DNA of 64,000 nt from JAAYLC01 sp035654795. Lineage in GTDB: Bacteria; Bacteroidota; Bacteroidia; Flavobacteriales; Flavobacteriaceae. The notes under the pieces were generated by a model. The model did not search any database, was not told the DNA's origin, and saw nothing but the letters and a program-made list of their open reading frames with translations. Of the stretch, positions 33,128-42,435 are shown piece after piece. The stretch is from the NCBI GenBank assembly GCA_035654795.1, contig DASRWC010000041.1:62001-126000 (forward strand), written 5' to 3'. The position numbers and the translations under genes are program-made. The stretch's first letter is position 1. Every line of letters starts with the position of its first letter.

Positions 33128-34501
33128 ATGAGACAAATCTTAATAATGGGCTCCGGTCGCTCGGCCAGTAGCCTGATTCGATATCTTTTAGAAAAAAGTG
33201 AGCGTGAAAATTTATTCATAACTATTGCAGACCTCTCCATAGAAGCAGCAGAGAAACATATTAAAGGACATCCGAACACCAAAGCTGTTCAGCTCGATAT
33301 CAGCAACAAAAAACAACGTGCGGCTCTTATTGCAGAGAGTGATTTAGTGATCTCTATGCTTCCTGCAAAATTTCACATTCAAGTTGCGAAGGATTGCGTG
33401 AAATTGGAAAAACATTTGGTTACAGCCTCCTACATCAGTAAAGAGATGAAAGCTCTTGATAAAGAGGTGAAAAAAAAGGGACTTGTCTTTATGAATGAGA
33501 TTGGTCTTGATCCCGGCATTGACCACATGAGCGCAATGCAAATCATAGACCGAATTCGGGCCAAAGGAGGAAAGATGTTATTGTTTGAATCTTTTTGCGG
33601 CGGATTAATTGCGCCGGAAAGTGACAACAATGTCTGGAACTACAAGTTTACGTGGAATCCACGAAATGTAGTTTTAGCCGGTCAGGGTGGTGCTGCAGAA
33701 TTTATTCAAGAAGGCAGGTATAAATACATTCCCTATCACAGGCTTTTCAGAAGAACAGAATTTATCAATATTGAGAATTTTGGAAAATTTGAAGTGTATG
33801 CCAACCGAAATTCATTGCAATATCAATCAGTTTATGGATTGGAAGACATTCTCACTCTGTATCGCGGAACAATTCGAAGAGTAGGTTTCAGTAAAGCTTG
33901 GAATATGTTTGTTCAACTTGGCATGACAGATGACTCTTATATTATTCCGGACTCTGAAAATCTGACTTACCGTGAGTTTGTCAATCTCTTCCTAGCTTAT
34001 TCCCTGACAGATACTATTGAATTGAAAGTGCGATACGCTTTACAAATCGATCAAGATGATCTTATGTGGGAGAAGCTGGAAGAGCTGGATATTTTTAACA
34101 GAGACAAAAAAATTGGAATCAAAAATGCTACTCCGGCAATGGCATTGCAAAAAATTCTTGAAGACAAATGGTCTCTAGACAAGGATGATAAAGATATGAT
34201 AGTAATGTATCATAAGTTCGGGTATGAACTGAACGGAGGAAAACATCAGATTGACAGTTATATGACTCACATAGGCGAAGATCTGGAACATACCGCTATG
34301 GCTAAAACTGTAGGTTTACCTGTAGCCATTGCAGCTTTGAAGATTCTCAATAAAGAAATTGTTACACCCGGTGTACAACTGCCCATTACAAAGGCTGTTT
34401 ACGAGCCCATTCTTGAAGAACTCAAAGCGTATGGAATCCATTTTGTAGAGAAAGAGGTGGAATATATAGGATACAACCCGGACAATTTAAATGTAAGTTA
34501 A
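33128..34501 (+). CDS. Saccharopine dehydrogenase family protein (LYS9-like)
   Basis: 457 residues from the ATG at 33128; a TTG one codon earlier is less likely. An N-terminal Rossmann fold, I-L-I-M-G-S-G-R-S-A-S-S-L-I, is followed by the central catalytic domain with N-E-I-G-L-D-P-G-I-D-H-M and, near the end, the dimerisation domain with V-G-L-P-V-A-I-A-A. This matches the glutamate-forming saccharopine dehydrogenase of the lysine/aminoadipate route and its bacterial relatives. The partner lysine-ketoglutarate reductase is not in the window. A 10-bp hairpin follows the stop. Whether it degrades lysine or acts on another substrate is not clear. Confidence 0.85.
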   Translation: MRQILIMGSGRSASSLIRYLLEKSERENLFITIADLSIEAAEKHIKGHPNTKAVQLDISNKKQRAALIAESDLVISMLPAKFHIQVAKDCVKLEKHLVTASYISKEMKALDKEVKKKGLVFMNEIGLDPGIDHMSAMQIIDRIRAKGGKMLLFESFCGGLIAPESDNNVWNYKFTWNPRNVVLAGQGGAAEFIQEGRYKYIPYHRLFRRTEFINIENFGKFEVYANRNSLQYQSVYGLEDILTLYRGTIRRVGFSKAWNMFVQLGMTDDSYIIPDSENLTYREFVNLFLAYSLTDTIELKVRYALQIDQDDLMWEKLEELDIFNRDKKIGIKNATPAMALQKILEDKWSLDKDDKDMIVMYHKFGYELNGGKHQIDSYMTHIGEDLEHTAMAKTVGLPVAIAALKILNKEIVTPGVQLPITKAVYEPILEELKAYGIHFVEKEVEYIGYNPDNLNVS

Positions 34502-34529
34502 GTTGCTTTTTTTAGAATTATTATAAAGC

Positions 34530-34556
34530 GAAAGCCTCCTTTTTTTGGAGGCTTTC
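34530..34556. terminator. Hairpin after saccharopine dehydrogenase-like gene
   Basis: Stem GAAAGCCTCC (34530-34539) / GGAGGCTTTC (34547-34556), perfect 10 bp with a 7-nt T loop, 28 bp after the stop. U-tract moderate on the + strand (ATCTTTATC). It also faces the convergent M13 peptidase stop at 34585 and may serve both genes. Confidence 0.7.
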
Positions 34557-34584
34557 ATCTTTATCATTTTCTGTTATACTATTT

Positions 34585-36648
34585 CTACCAGATTCTCACT
34601 CTTTTCTCCGGTGCCAAATACATTGGGTCTCCTTCTTTGATATCGAAGGCTTCATAAAAGGCATCAACGTTGAGTAATGGTTGAGTAGCTCTCACGTGTT
34701 CAGGAGAATGCGGATCTGTTTTAATTTGATTTCGTAAAGCTTCCTCACGTGATTTGACTCGCCATACTGTGGCCCAGCTCATGAAGAATCTTTGCTCCGG
34801 TGTAAATCCGTCAATATTGTCGGGTCTTCCATTTTCTTTGAAGAACCGCTGTAGCCCGTCATAGGCACCTAAAATTCCTCCTAAATCGCCAATATTCTCA
34901 CCAAGTGTAAATTCTCCATTGATAAAAACACCGGGCAATACTTCAACTGCGCTATATTGATCGGCCAATGCTTTTCCACGTGCCGTGAAATTAGCTAAGT
35001 CTTGATCGGTCCACCAATTTACCAAATTACCATTTGCGTCAAATCGCGCTCCGCTATCATCAAAAGCATGAGAAATTTCGTGACCAATTACTGCACCCAT
35101 TCCGCCATAATTAACAGCTTCATCGGCTTTATAGTCATAGAATGGCGGTTGTAAAATAGCTGCCGGGAACACGATTTCATTATTTAATGGGTTAAAATAA
35201 GCATTAACCGTATGTGCATTCATTCCCCATTCTGATCTATCTACCGGCTGATTTATTTTTTTGAAATCGTCTTGAAGATTCCATTCTGCAACGGCAACCA
35301 TATTATCATAATAAGATTTCCCTTCCTTCACATCCATGGTGGAATAGTCTTTCCACTTGTCGGGATATCCAATTTTTACGGTAAACTTATCCAGTTTTTC
35401 TATTGCTTTTACCTTTGTGCTGTCACTCATCCAATCCAGATTATGGATTCTGTCTTTAAAAGCAGCTATCACATTTTTAATCATAGCTTGTGCTTTTTCT
35501 TTGGCTTCGGGTGGAAACATTTCATCTACATATAGTTTTCCGATAGCTTCTCCCACAGTAGCATTGACCTTTTCTAAAGCACGTTCATTTGCAGGTTTTT
35601 GTTTTTGGGCACCATTTAATGTTTTTGCATAAAACTCCCAGTTGGCTCTTTCTATTTCCGTAGAAAGCAAATCGGCAGAATTATTTAAAGTTGCCCACTT
35701 CATTACCGTTCTCCAGGTTTCGAAATCCGGTTTTGCGAATATATTTTTTACGGTTTCCATGTACTTTGGCTGCATCACAATCAAGGTATCTATTTGCTCC
35801 TTAATTTTCATATCTCGGAAGGCTTGCTCCCATTGGATTTGCGGCACCATTTTTTGCAAATCTGCTACAGAACGTGGATTATTGAAATTTCTAAAGTCTC
35901 TGCTTTGCACTTTATCGAGGCGAGGTTCAGCAAGTTTGGTTTCAAATTTCAAAATTACATTTGCCTGCTTTCTCGCTGATTCTTCTGTATCTCCCAGAAA
36001 TTGAAGCATACGTGTGATATGATCTACATACTGTTCTCGAATTTTTACCGATTCGGGGTCTGTATTGATGTAAAAGTCCCGATCCGGCAGACCAAGACCT
36101 GCAGGCGCAAGGTATGTTGCATTCATGGCGCTGTTATTCGGATTTGAAAAGACCGTTAATCCGAAAAAAGGTTGTGAAACAGTAACTACATCCTCGGTAA
36201 CCAATTTCTGAAAATCGGCTATACTGTTCATTTTATTTATTTTCTCAATGATTGGGAGTATGGGAGTGACGCCTTGTTCATTGCGCGCCACCGTATCAAG
36301 AGCAGCATCAAAAATTACCACAGCTTTTGCCTGGTCTGTTTCTGCTCCATAATTCCCACTCTCTTTAGCTCTGGAAAGAATATCCAGAACATTCTGAGTT
36401 GTTTCTTTTCTCAGAATGGCAAAGCCTCCCCATTTGGTTTCGTCATCGGGAATTTCATGAGTTTTCATCCAATTCCCATTCACATAATTATAAAAATCTA
36501 CTTTTGGACTCACTGTGGTGTCCATATTCGCCAAGATTATACCGTGGCCTTCTTCTGTTTTCACGACAGTCTCCGTTTTTTTACAGGCAGTTACACCGGC
36601 TGAAGCTACTGCAATTGCTATCAGCGATTTTAAAATGTTGTTTTTCAT
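34585..36648 (-). CDS. M13 family zinc metallopeptidase, lipoprotein (neprilysin/PepO type)
   Basis: 687 residues. The N-terminus is a lipoprotein signal with lipobox V-T-A-C (Cys at about residue 22), so it is probably anchored to a membrane from the periplasmic side. The zinc site H-E-I-S-H is at residues 523-527 within V-I-G-H-E-I-S-H-A-F-D-D, and the third ligand region G-E-N-I-G-D-L-G-G follows about 60 residues later. The N-A-Y-F-N-P-L-N-N substrate-binding motif is also present. M13 enzymes cut short peptides. It is transcribed on the minus strand after a small lipoprotein gene (spacing 48 nt). Confidence 0.94.
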   Translation of the reverse strand: MKNNILKSLIAIAVASAGVTACKKTETVVKTEEGHGIILANMDTTVSPKVDFYNYVNGNWMKTHEIPDDETKWGGFAILRKETTQNVLDILSRAKESGNYGAETDQAKAVVIFDAALDTVARNEQGVTPILPIIEKINKMNSIADFQKLVTEDVVTVSQPFFGLTVFSNPNNSAMNATYLAPAGLGLPDRDFYINTDPESVKIREQYVDHITRMLQFLGDTEESARKQANVILKFETKLAEPRLDKVQSRDFRNFNNPRSVADLQKMVPQIQWEQAFRDMKIKEQIDTLIVMQPKYMETVKNIFAKPDFETWRTVMKWATLNNSADLLSTEIERANWEFYAKTLNGAQKQKPANERALEKVNATVGEAIGKLYVDEMFPPEAKEKAQAMIKNVIAAFKDRIHNLDWMSDSTKVKAIEKLDKFTVKIGYPDKWKDYSTMDVKEGKSYYDNMVAVAEWNLQDDFKKINQPVDRSEWGMNAHTVNAYFNPLNNEIVFPAAILQPPFYDYKADEAVNYGGMGAVIGHEISHAFDDSGARFDANGNLVNWWTDQDLANFTARGKALADQYSAVEVLPGVFINGEFTLGENIGDLGGILGAYDGLQRFFKENGRPDNIDGFTPEQRFFMSWATVWRVKSREEALRNQIKTDPHSPEHVRATQPLLNVDAFYEAFDIKEGDPMYLAPEKRVRIW

Positions 36649-36696
36649 TTTTAAAAGATTTGTTTTTGGTTTAGTGGATCATCTATTTGGTTGATA

Positions 36697-37284
36697 TTAA
36701 TGGGGGCGTTGTTTGTCTTGAAATTCGGCAGAAAATACAGAGTCTCTAAAACGTTGTTGTTTTTTAAACTCTGCATTCTCATCTTCTGTACGTTGGATAT
36801 CGATTAAATCTTTCTCCAATTTCTCATTTAACTGAAGAATAAGGTTTTTTATGGCGTGATTCATTTCTGTGATGGAATTCTGGATGGCTAAAGAATCCCT
36901 TGTGTCTGCATGAGCTGCCTGATATATTAATTCCGCTCTCGTCTGCACAACTAACAGTCGGCTTTTGATAATGTTTGTATCAAAAACTGCCGGAATAGTG
37001 GCCATCAAGGAATCGGCCGAGCGGCGCATTATTTCAGACCCATTTCTAAGTTCGGAATGTGAGCTTCCATTTAAATTCTTTGCTTGATTCAAAAGATCTT
37101 CCAGAGTTTGCCATTGACGTACCAGCTCTTGTGTGGCAGGAGTCAGAGTTGGCAACAGATAATCCTTTTCTCCAAAATATGTAGAAGAAGAAAACTCCTT
37201 ATTCTCCTCCTCATTTGTTCCTGATTTGGTCTCACAAGAAGAGAATACGGAAGCCAACAAAATGAAAAGCAAGAAAGTACGCAT
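36697..37284 (-). CDS. Small lipoprotein of unknown function
   Basis: 195 residues. N-terminal signal with a lipobox-like F-S-S-C (Cys at about residue 17), followed by an acidic, Ser-rich linker and a largely helical part with many E, Q, K and R, consistent with coiled coil in the last 60 residues. No family is recognised. It precedes the M13 peptidase gene by 48 nt on the same strand and may be co-transcribed. A TATATTTG box lies 16 nt upstream of the ATG. The role is unknown. Confidence 0.7.
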   Translation of the reverse strand: MRTFLLFILLASVFSSCETKSGTNEEENKEFSSSTYFGEKDYLLPTLTPATQELVRQWQTLEDLLNQAKNLNGSSHSELRNGSEIMRRSADSLMATIPAVFDTNIIKSRLLVVQTRAELIYQAAHADTRDSLAIQNSITEMNHAIKNLILQLNEKLEKDLIDIQRTEDENAEFKKQQRFRDSVFSAEFQDKQRPH

Positions 37285-37300
37285 AGAATTTACAAAGAGA

Positions 37301-37308
37301 CAAATATA
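37301..37308 (-). promoter_or_regulatory. -7 box for small lipoprotein / M13 peptidase
   Basis: Minus-strand TATATTTG (TAnnTTTG), ending 16 nt before the ATG at 37284. Confidence 0.45.
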
Positions 37309-37433
37309 CTTACTCCTATGAGAATAAAACTTTTTTTTAAAGTACTTCAGGAAATTTTTTTTATGCGGAATGACCGTTTAATAAACGACAAAAATCATGG
37401 TTTTTACCGATATTCGCGGTTCAAATTATTGGA

Positions 37434-38384
37434 ATGAAAAAACGCATTTTAATCATTGGTGCCAGCGGTCAAATAGGAACGGAACTTACTTCTTTTTTAA
37501 GGAATAAGTATGGCAGCCACAAAGTAATTGCCGGAGATATTAAGGAAGGAAATCCGGAACTCATGGCAGGCGGTCCTTTCGAAATATTGGATGCGACCAA
37601 CTACAACCAAATTGAAGAAATAGTTATTCGGTATGAAATTACAGACGTTTATCTTATGGCCGCTATGCTTTCAGCTACTGCCGAAAAATTTCCGATGCGC
37701 GCCTGGGATTTGAACATGTCTTCACTCTTTCACGTCTTAAATCTCGCAAAAGATAAGAAAATAGAAAAAGTATTTTGGCCATCAAGCATTGCTGCCTTTG
37801 GTCCGACTACACCGGCAAAAGACACACCACAACATACCATAACAGAGCCCACTACTGTTTACGGCATCAGTAAATTAACCGGAGAACGATGGTGTGAATA
37901 TTATCATCAACGGTATGGAGTTGATGTAAGAAGTGTGCGTTATCCCGGATTGATCAGCTATAAAACAGCACCAGGCGGAGGAACTACAGACTATGCCGTG
38001 GATATTTATCACAAAGCGATAAAGCATAAGAAGTACATCTGTTTTTTAAATGGAAACACTAAACTTCCTATGATGTTTATGGATGATGCCATTCGTGCTA
38101 CCACAGATTTAATGGAAGCAGACAGCTCCAAATTGAGTATTCGCAGCTCTTATAATTTAGCTGCTATAAGTTTTGATCCGGAGGAAATCGCTGCCAGCAT
38201 CAGAAAACATATTCCTGATTTTGAAATTTCTTATGAGGCAGATTTTCGCCAGGCTATTGCAGATAGCTGGCCGGATAGCATAGATGACAGTAAAGCGAGG
38301 GAAGACTGGGGCTGGGAGAGCAAGATTTCTCTTGATGAAATGACAGATATTATGCTAAGGAATCTACGAGCACAATATCAATAA
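37434..38384 (+). CDS. L-threonine 3-dehydrogenase, SDR/epimerase type
   Basis: 316 residues. Extended short-chain dehydrogenase: Rossmann G-A-S-G-Q-I-G at residues 9-15, the Ser-rich W-P-S-S-I-A-A-F-G loop, and the catalytic Y-G-I-S-K. The P-G-G-G-T-T-D-Y-A-V and M-F-M-D-D-A segments match the NAD-dependent L-threonine 3-dehydrogenases of the epimerase fold described in psychrophilic flavobacteria and Thermoplasma, rather than sugar epimerases. It would oxidise threonine to 2-amino-3-ketobutyrate. The partner ligase Kbl is not in the window. It ends with a terminator at 38414. UDP-sugar epimerase is the alternative, but the motifs favour threonine. Confidence 0.85.
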   Translation: MKKRILIIGASGQIGTELTSFLRNKYGSHKVIAGDIKEGNPELMAGGPFEILDATNYNQIEEIVIRYEITDVYLMAAMLSATAEKFPMRAWDLNMSSLFHVLNLAKDKKIEKVFWPSSIAAFGPTTPAKDTPQHTITEPTTVYGISKLTGERWCEYYHQRYGVDVRSVRYPGLISYKTAPGGGTTDYAVDIYHKAIKHKKYICFLNGNTKLPMMFMDDAIRATTDLMEADSSKLSIRSSYNLAAISFDPEEIAASIRKHIPDFEISYEADFRQAIADSWPDSIDDSKAREDWGWESKISLDEMTDIMLRNLRAQYQ

Positions 38385-38413
38385 AATCCCTTTTTAACTA
38401 GTCAACAATTTTA

Positions 38414-38440
38414 AACATCTCTTTTTCGGGATGTTTTTTT
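38414..38440 (+). terminator. Terminator after threonine dehydrogenase-like gene
   Basis: Stem AACATCTC (38414-38421) / GGGATGTT (38428-38435) with one G-U pair, a 6-nt loop, then a T-run. It lies 29 bp after the stop and just before the tRNA-Arg gene on the other strand. Confidence 0.8.
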
Positions 38441-38454
38441 ATGCGATTTTTTTG

Positions 38455-38526
38455 TAGCCCCACCAAGAATCGAACTTGGATCAAAAGTTTAGGAAACTTC
38501 TATTCTATCCGTTGAACTATGGGGCC
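38455..38526 (-). tRNA. tRNA-Arg, anticodon CCT
   Basis: Folds by eye into a standard cloverleaf on the minus strand. Acceptor arms: GGCCCCA at the 5' end (38526 downward) and TGGGGCT at the 3' end (one G-U pair at the terminus). Anticodon stem GAAGT/ACTTT with loop TTCCTAA gives anticodon CCT, reading AGG. T stem CCAAG/CTTGG with a TTCGATT loop. Discriminator A at 38455; CCA is not encoded. 72 nt. A promoter-like TAATTTTG lies 10 nt upstream. Confidence 0.93.
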
Positions 38527-38535
38527 GTGTGGGGG

Positions 38536-38543
38536 CAAAATTA
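38536..38543 (-). promoter_or_regulatory. -7 box for tRNA-Arg
   Basis: Minus-strand TAATTTTG (TAnnTTTG) 10 nt before the tRNA 5' end, with TTTG 15 nt further upstream (slightly short spacing). Confidence 0.5.
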
Positions 38544-38684
38544 TATTTTTTGACTACTCAAACGCTTCTTCTATTTCTAAATTTTTTGTTAATAAAATTA
38601 TAATGCCTGATTTTTCAAGGCGTTAATGTTTTCTAATTAATTAACTTAGTTTCTTAAATTTATTAACTAATTAAAAAGACTAAC

Positions 38685-41600
38685 ATGAAGAAAACACTAC
38701 TTTTACTCTTTGTATTTCTTTCAGCTCTCTTGTCTGCGCAAGGTTTGGAAACGTTTGCCAACTTTGACAGAACGGGGACTTCTTATGGAGACGGGTCTTT
38801 TGCAGGACAAGATGGAAGTACCTGGACTTATGGCCAGTGTAGAGGCGATCTTGAACTCAATGGAAAGGCAATTACCATGGGTAGAAATCGAAGCTCGGAA
38901 AATTTTGTAGAATCCGGCATCATCAGCGGTGGTATGGGCACCTTGGAATTTTCTTACGTCCAGGCTTTTGCTACAAATGTGAATATGCAGGTCTATGTCA
39001 ACAACACCTTAGTGTACACCGCAACAAGTACAAGTGAGGAAGGAGTTATCAAGAGCTCCGGACCCATTGCTGTGAACGTTGAAGGTGATGTTCAGATTAA
39101 ATTTACCAAGAATCAAAGCTCAGGTCAAGTAACTATTGATGATATTGCTTGGACAGCTCACTCATCCGGTCCAAATCCGGATTGTGATCAAGGTGACGAC
39201 AGCAACAATTTCGAAAACGGCTATAATATCACAGCCGGAGGAAATTTTAGAAATGCCGATGATTTTTTTGCATCTGCCAACAGCACTCTAAACATTGAGC
39301 AAATTGAATTAAATGTATTTGCCGGCACTCCCATTACTGCGATGAATTTCAATTTTTATGCAGACAATAACGGAGCCCCCGGATCAACTGTTGTTCATTC
39401 TTTATCCAATATTCCGGTTCAAGCTGTTCCCATCGGGTCTAATTTTGGGATGACAGTATATGCCATTTTCGCAGATGTAGATCTGGATTTTGTGGGAGGA
39501 ACCAGCACCACTCGCTATTGGATGCAGCCGGAGGCTATATCAACATCCGCAGTGTATTGGGAAGTAACAGAAGCAGGCAGTTTAGGCACTTTCATACACA
39601 CGAGTGAGACTAACGGCCCTTGGGAAGTTGATGCAGATGGAGCCAATGGCGTTTTCAAACTTCGATGTACTTCCGCTCCACTTCCGGATCCTCTATGCAC
39701 CTTTGATATAGGCTGGTCTGTGGAGCCTATCACCCGAGTAGTTATGGCAAATGTGGATAACAGCTCATCTCCAAGCAGTACAGAGCCTCTGGAAGATTTT
39801 ACTGCAATAACTATCGAAGTTGAAGCAGGAAACTCATATCCAATAGCTGTTGAAGGAACCACCGAAGGAAGCTGGACCAACTATGTAACCGCCTTCTTAG
39901 ATACAAGTGGCAACTGGAGTGATTTTGAAACCTATGAAATAGGTTCAATTACAAATTCTACCGGAAACGATGGGCAGCAAGCTGTTTCAAGCATTTTGAT
40001 TCCTGCAGATCTAGCTCCGGGTTCTTACACCTTGAGAATAATTAAAAACTTTGACGAATCACCACTAAATCCATGTGGCTCCTATGACTTCGGACAAGCA
40101 GAAGATTATACCGTTTTAGTGACTGAAGGACTTCCAAATCCGGATTGCGATCAAGGGGATGACAGCAATCAGTTTGAAAACGGGTACAACATTACTTTTG
40201 GGGGAACATATAGAGCAGCGGATGATTTCTTTGTTTCAGCCGGAAGTACTTTAAATCTTGAATCTATTGAATTAAATCTTTTTCTCAGTGAGCCGGCAGA
40301 TGCCATAAATCTTACCTTTTATAATGATAATAACGGAGTTCCGGGGAGCACCGTGGTACATTCTGTAAACAACATTGTTCCCTACGCACAAGTTCCGGTG
40401 GGAAGCAATTTTGGATTTACCATCTATGCGGTATTTCTGGAAGTTGATTTAGAGTTTACAGGTGGAACTTCAGGCACAACATATTGGATGAGTCCGAGTG
40501 CAGTAGCCGATCTGGCTTATTGGGAAGTCTCTTCAGCAGGAACATTGGGAGGCGTAATCCACGTGAGTGAAGATAACGGACCATTCTTACCGGATGATGA
40601 TAATATGCAAGGTGTTTTCAAACTTCATTGTACGCTGGCAGATCCACCGCCATTCCAGTGTCTGTTTGATGTTTCCTCTATAGAAGCCATTACCCGAGTA
40701 ATAATAAATAACGTAGATAATACTTCACCGGCATCAAGTGATATTGCTTTAGAAGATTTTACAGACATTCATATCTATGCTGAAGCGGGAAGCACGAATC
40801 CTATTGCTCTTGAGGGAAATACGGCAGGTGCCTGGACAAATTATTTCACTGTTTTCATTGACAAAGAAGGTGACTGGTCAGACTATTTGAGCTTCCAAAT
40901 AGGCTCCATAACCAATTCTACCGGAACCGACGGGCAACAAGCAACAGGAAGTATAACCCTTCCGGCCGATCTTCCCAATGGAAATTATACCTTCAGAGTA
41001 GTTAAGAACTTCGGGGACTTTCCTTTGAATCCTTGTGGATCCTATTCTTTCGGACAAGGAGAAGATTACACTCTTGTAGTTGGAGAGATCACTGATTGTA
41101 CAGGAACTCCTAATGCAGGAACAACTTCAGTATCTCCTTCTGTAGGAAATGGCGGTTCTACTTATCTGGTCACAAACAATGGCCATGATTTTGCGGGATC
41201 CATGACTTATCAATGGCAATCTAATACAGATAATGGCGGATGGACAGACGAAGGTACTGCATCCGGTACTTACTCCTCTTTTACTGCCACAGCACCGGCT
41301 GAAATAGGCACTGAAGTTGAATGGAGATTAAAGGTAACTTGTACAGCTTCTTCTGAAGTATCTTATTCAGCAACCGCCACTTTCACAGTGCAACGGCTAT
41401 ATTGCACTCCTACTCTGGATTGTTCAGACGGAGATAATATCACAAATGTGACTTTCCAAGAGATCAATAATACAACAACTTGCAGCCCTAACGGATATGG
41501 AGATTATACTGATCAGGTGGCCACAGTTCAAGCCGGCGGAACATATCCTATGTCAGTTTCAGTGGGTGATGGATGGTCTAATGAGGCAGTTTCTGTGTGG

Positions 41601-42089
41601 ATTGATTTTAATGATAACGGAACGTTTGAGGAAGAGGAGTTTTTCTTCCTTGGTATAGGAAGCGGCTCTACGGTAACCGATAACATTGCTATTCCTGCCG
41701 CTATTGATGATGGAATGTATCGAATGAGAGTGCGTGTAGCAGCAGTAGGCGCAGATACTGCCACTTGGGATATGGCGTGTGATGAGGATCAGTTCTTTGG
41801 AGAAACTGAAGATTATACCGTTCAAGTGGATGGCGTTGTGGGGATTGAAGATTTCGGTGTGACCGGATTGAATTATTTCCCAACACCTGCCGAAAATGTC
41901 CTTTACATCACTTCCGAACAGCAAATCCGATCTGTTGTGGTGTATAATGTTTTGGGGCAACAAGTGCTTGACACGAGAAGCTTCAACAGCGGAAAAATGG
42001 ATGTTTCCGGTTTATCATCCGGATCTTATATGTTCCGAGTCACTTTTGAGTCGGGAATTACAGAGAATTTCAAGGTTCTTAAGAAGTAG
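38685..42089 (+). CDS. Secreted T9SS cargo protein with GEVED domains and type A sorting domain
   Basis: 1134 residues. Signal peptide ends at L-S-A-Q (about residue 19). Residues 163-483 and 484-803 form a tandem duplication of about 320 residues each, both beginning P-N-P-D-C-D-Q-G-D-D-S-N and ending in a GEVED-type module (D-N-G...Q-A-E/G-E-D-Y-T-V/L). A third GEVED-like module lies near residues 905-1050 (W-I-D-F-N-D-N-G-T-F-E...G-E-T-E-D-Y-T). The last about 75 residues are a T9SS type A sorting domain: N-Y-F-P-T-P-A-E-N, V-Y-N-V-L-G-Q-Q-V and G-S-Y-M-F-R-V...V-L-K-K. It is exported by the SprA system and released or anchored at the surface. No enzymatic domain is recognised; a structural or binding role is likely. 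Confidence 0.9.
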   Translation: MKKTLLLLFVFLSALLSAQGLETFANFDRTGTSYGDGSFAGQDGSTWTYGQCRGDLELNGKAITMGRNRSSENFVESGIISGGMGTLEFSYVQAFATNVNMQVYVNNTLVYTATSTSEEGVIKSSGPIAVNVEGDVQIKFTKNQSSGQVTIDDIAWTAHSSGPNPDCDQGDDSNNFENGYNITAGGNFRNADDFFASANSTLNIEQIELNVFAGTPITAMNFNFYADNNGAPGSTVVHSLSNIPVQAVPIGSNFGMTVYAIFADVDLDFVGGTSTTRYWMQPEAISTSAVYWEVTEAGSLGTFIHTSETNGPWEVDADGANGVFKLRCTSAPLPDPLCTFDIGWSVEPITRVVMANVDNSSSPSSTEPLEDFTAITIEVEAGNSYPIAVEGTTEGSWTNYVTAFLDTSGNWSDFETYEIGSITNSTGNDGQQAVSSILIPADLAPGSYTLRIIKNFDESPLNPCGSYDFGQAEDYTVLVTEGLPNPDCDQGDDSNQFENGYNITFGGTYRAADDFFVSAGSTLNLESIELNLFLSEPADAINLTFYNDNNGVPGSTVVHSVNNIVPYAQVPVGSNFGFTIYAVFLEVDLEFTGGTSGTTYWMSPSAVADLAYWEVSSAGTLGGVIHVSEDNGPFLPDDDNMQGVFKLHCTLADPPPFQCLFDVSSIEAITRVIINNVDNTSPASSDIALEDFTDIHIYAEAGSTNPIALEGNTAGAWTNYFTVFIDKEGDWSDYLSFQIGSITNSTGTDGQQATGSITLPADLPNGNYTFRVVKNFGDFPLNPCGSYSFGQGEDYTLVVGEITDCTGTPNAGTTSVSPSVGNGGSTYLVTNNGHDFAGSMTYQWQSNTDNGGWTDEGTASGTYSSFTATAPAEIGTEVEWRLKVTCTASSEVSYSATATFTVQRLYCTPTLDCSDGDNITNVTFQEINNTTTCSPNGYGDYTDQVATVQAGGTYPMSVSVGDGWSNEAVSVWIDFNDNGTFEEEEFFFLGIGSGSTVTDNIAIPAAIDDGMYRMRVRVAAVGADTATWDMACDEDQFFGETEDYTVQVDGVVGIEDFGVTGLNYFPTPAENVLYITSEQQIRSVVVYNVLGQQVLDTRSFNSGKMDVSGLSSGSYMFRVTFESGITENFKVLKK
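39171..41093 (+). repeat. Tandem in-gene duplication (two units of about 320 codons)
   Basis: Unit 1 spans 39171-40133 and unit 2 spans 40134 to about 41093. The period is 963 bp at the start (P-N-P-D-C-D-Q-G) and 960 bp at the end, so it is in frame with one net codon lost. Both keep the motifs D-D-F-F-x-S, N-N-G-x-P-G-S-T-V-V-H-S and N-P-C-G-S-Y-x-F-G-Q. DNA identity has diverged, so the duplication is not recent. Confidence 0.9.
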
Positions 42090-42108
42090 AATATTGATTA
42101 GGTTTGCC

Positions 42109-42143
42109 AAAAAAGGCTGCTTCAGGTTGGAGCAGCCTTTTTT
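42109..42143 (+). terminator. Terminator of the T9SS cargo gene
   Basis: Stem AAAAAAGGCTGCT (42109-42121) / AGCAGCCTTTTTT (42131-42143), perfect 13 bp, 9-nt loop. It lies 19 bp after the stop. The A-rich 5' arm would also give a U-run on the minus strand, so it may be bidirectional. Confidence 0.9.
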
Positions 42144-42435
42144 ATTCTCTAATTCTAATCGCAATAACAACCCCTCACCGGTCTAAATATTTTTCCCACA
42201 CGAATCACAGCCTTTGATATGTTTTTAACCCTGTTTCAGCACTGGATCATTAGCGTTTGGTTTATATCCGGTAATTATCGCGAGATCATTTTTGGAATTC
42301 TTAATACACTTAACCTCTTCTGAGAATGCGATTGCGCCTAAAAAGAAAGGACCGCTCCAAGAGTCAGTCCTTTGTTATTGTTGATCCTTCTTTATAATTG
42401 GATCTGCCTATCAAATGTACGGTTCGACGGTACCA
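42144..42435 (-). other. Intergenic region with a possible degraded coding remnant
   Basis: 292 bp without an intact gene. On the minus strand a stop-free frame from 42374 to the TAA at 42225-42227 gives 49 codons that read like ordinary protein (…L-G-A-I-A-F-S-E-E-V…, …A-I-I-T-G-Y-K-P…), and the same frame continues after the stop into G-C-D-S-C-G. There is no ATG, GTG or TTG near its start, so it is at most a remnant. The region also holds the rseP terminator at 42346-42373. Confidence 0.3.
42346..42373 (-). terminator. Terminator of rseP
   Basis: Stem AAAGGAC (42346-42352) / GTCCTTT (42367-42373), perfect 7 bp, 14-nt loop. On the minus strand it is followed by CTTTTT. It lies 63 bp after the rseP stop. 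Confidence 0.65.

Noticed and set aside
37434..38384. UDP-glucose/galactose 4-epimerase as the identity of this SDR protein.
   Set aside because: The P-G-G-G-T-T-D-Y-A-V and M-F-M-D-D-A segments match the threonine dehydrogenase subgroup, and the gene is not near sugar genes.
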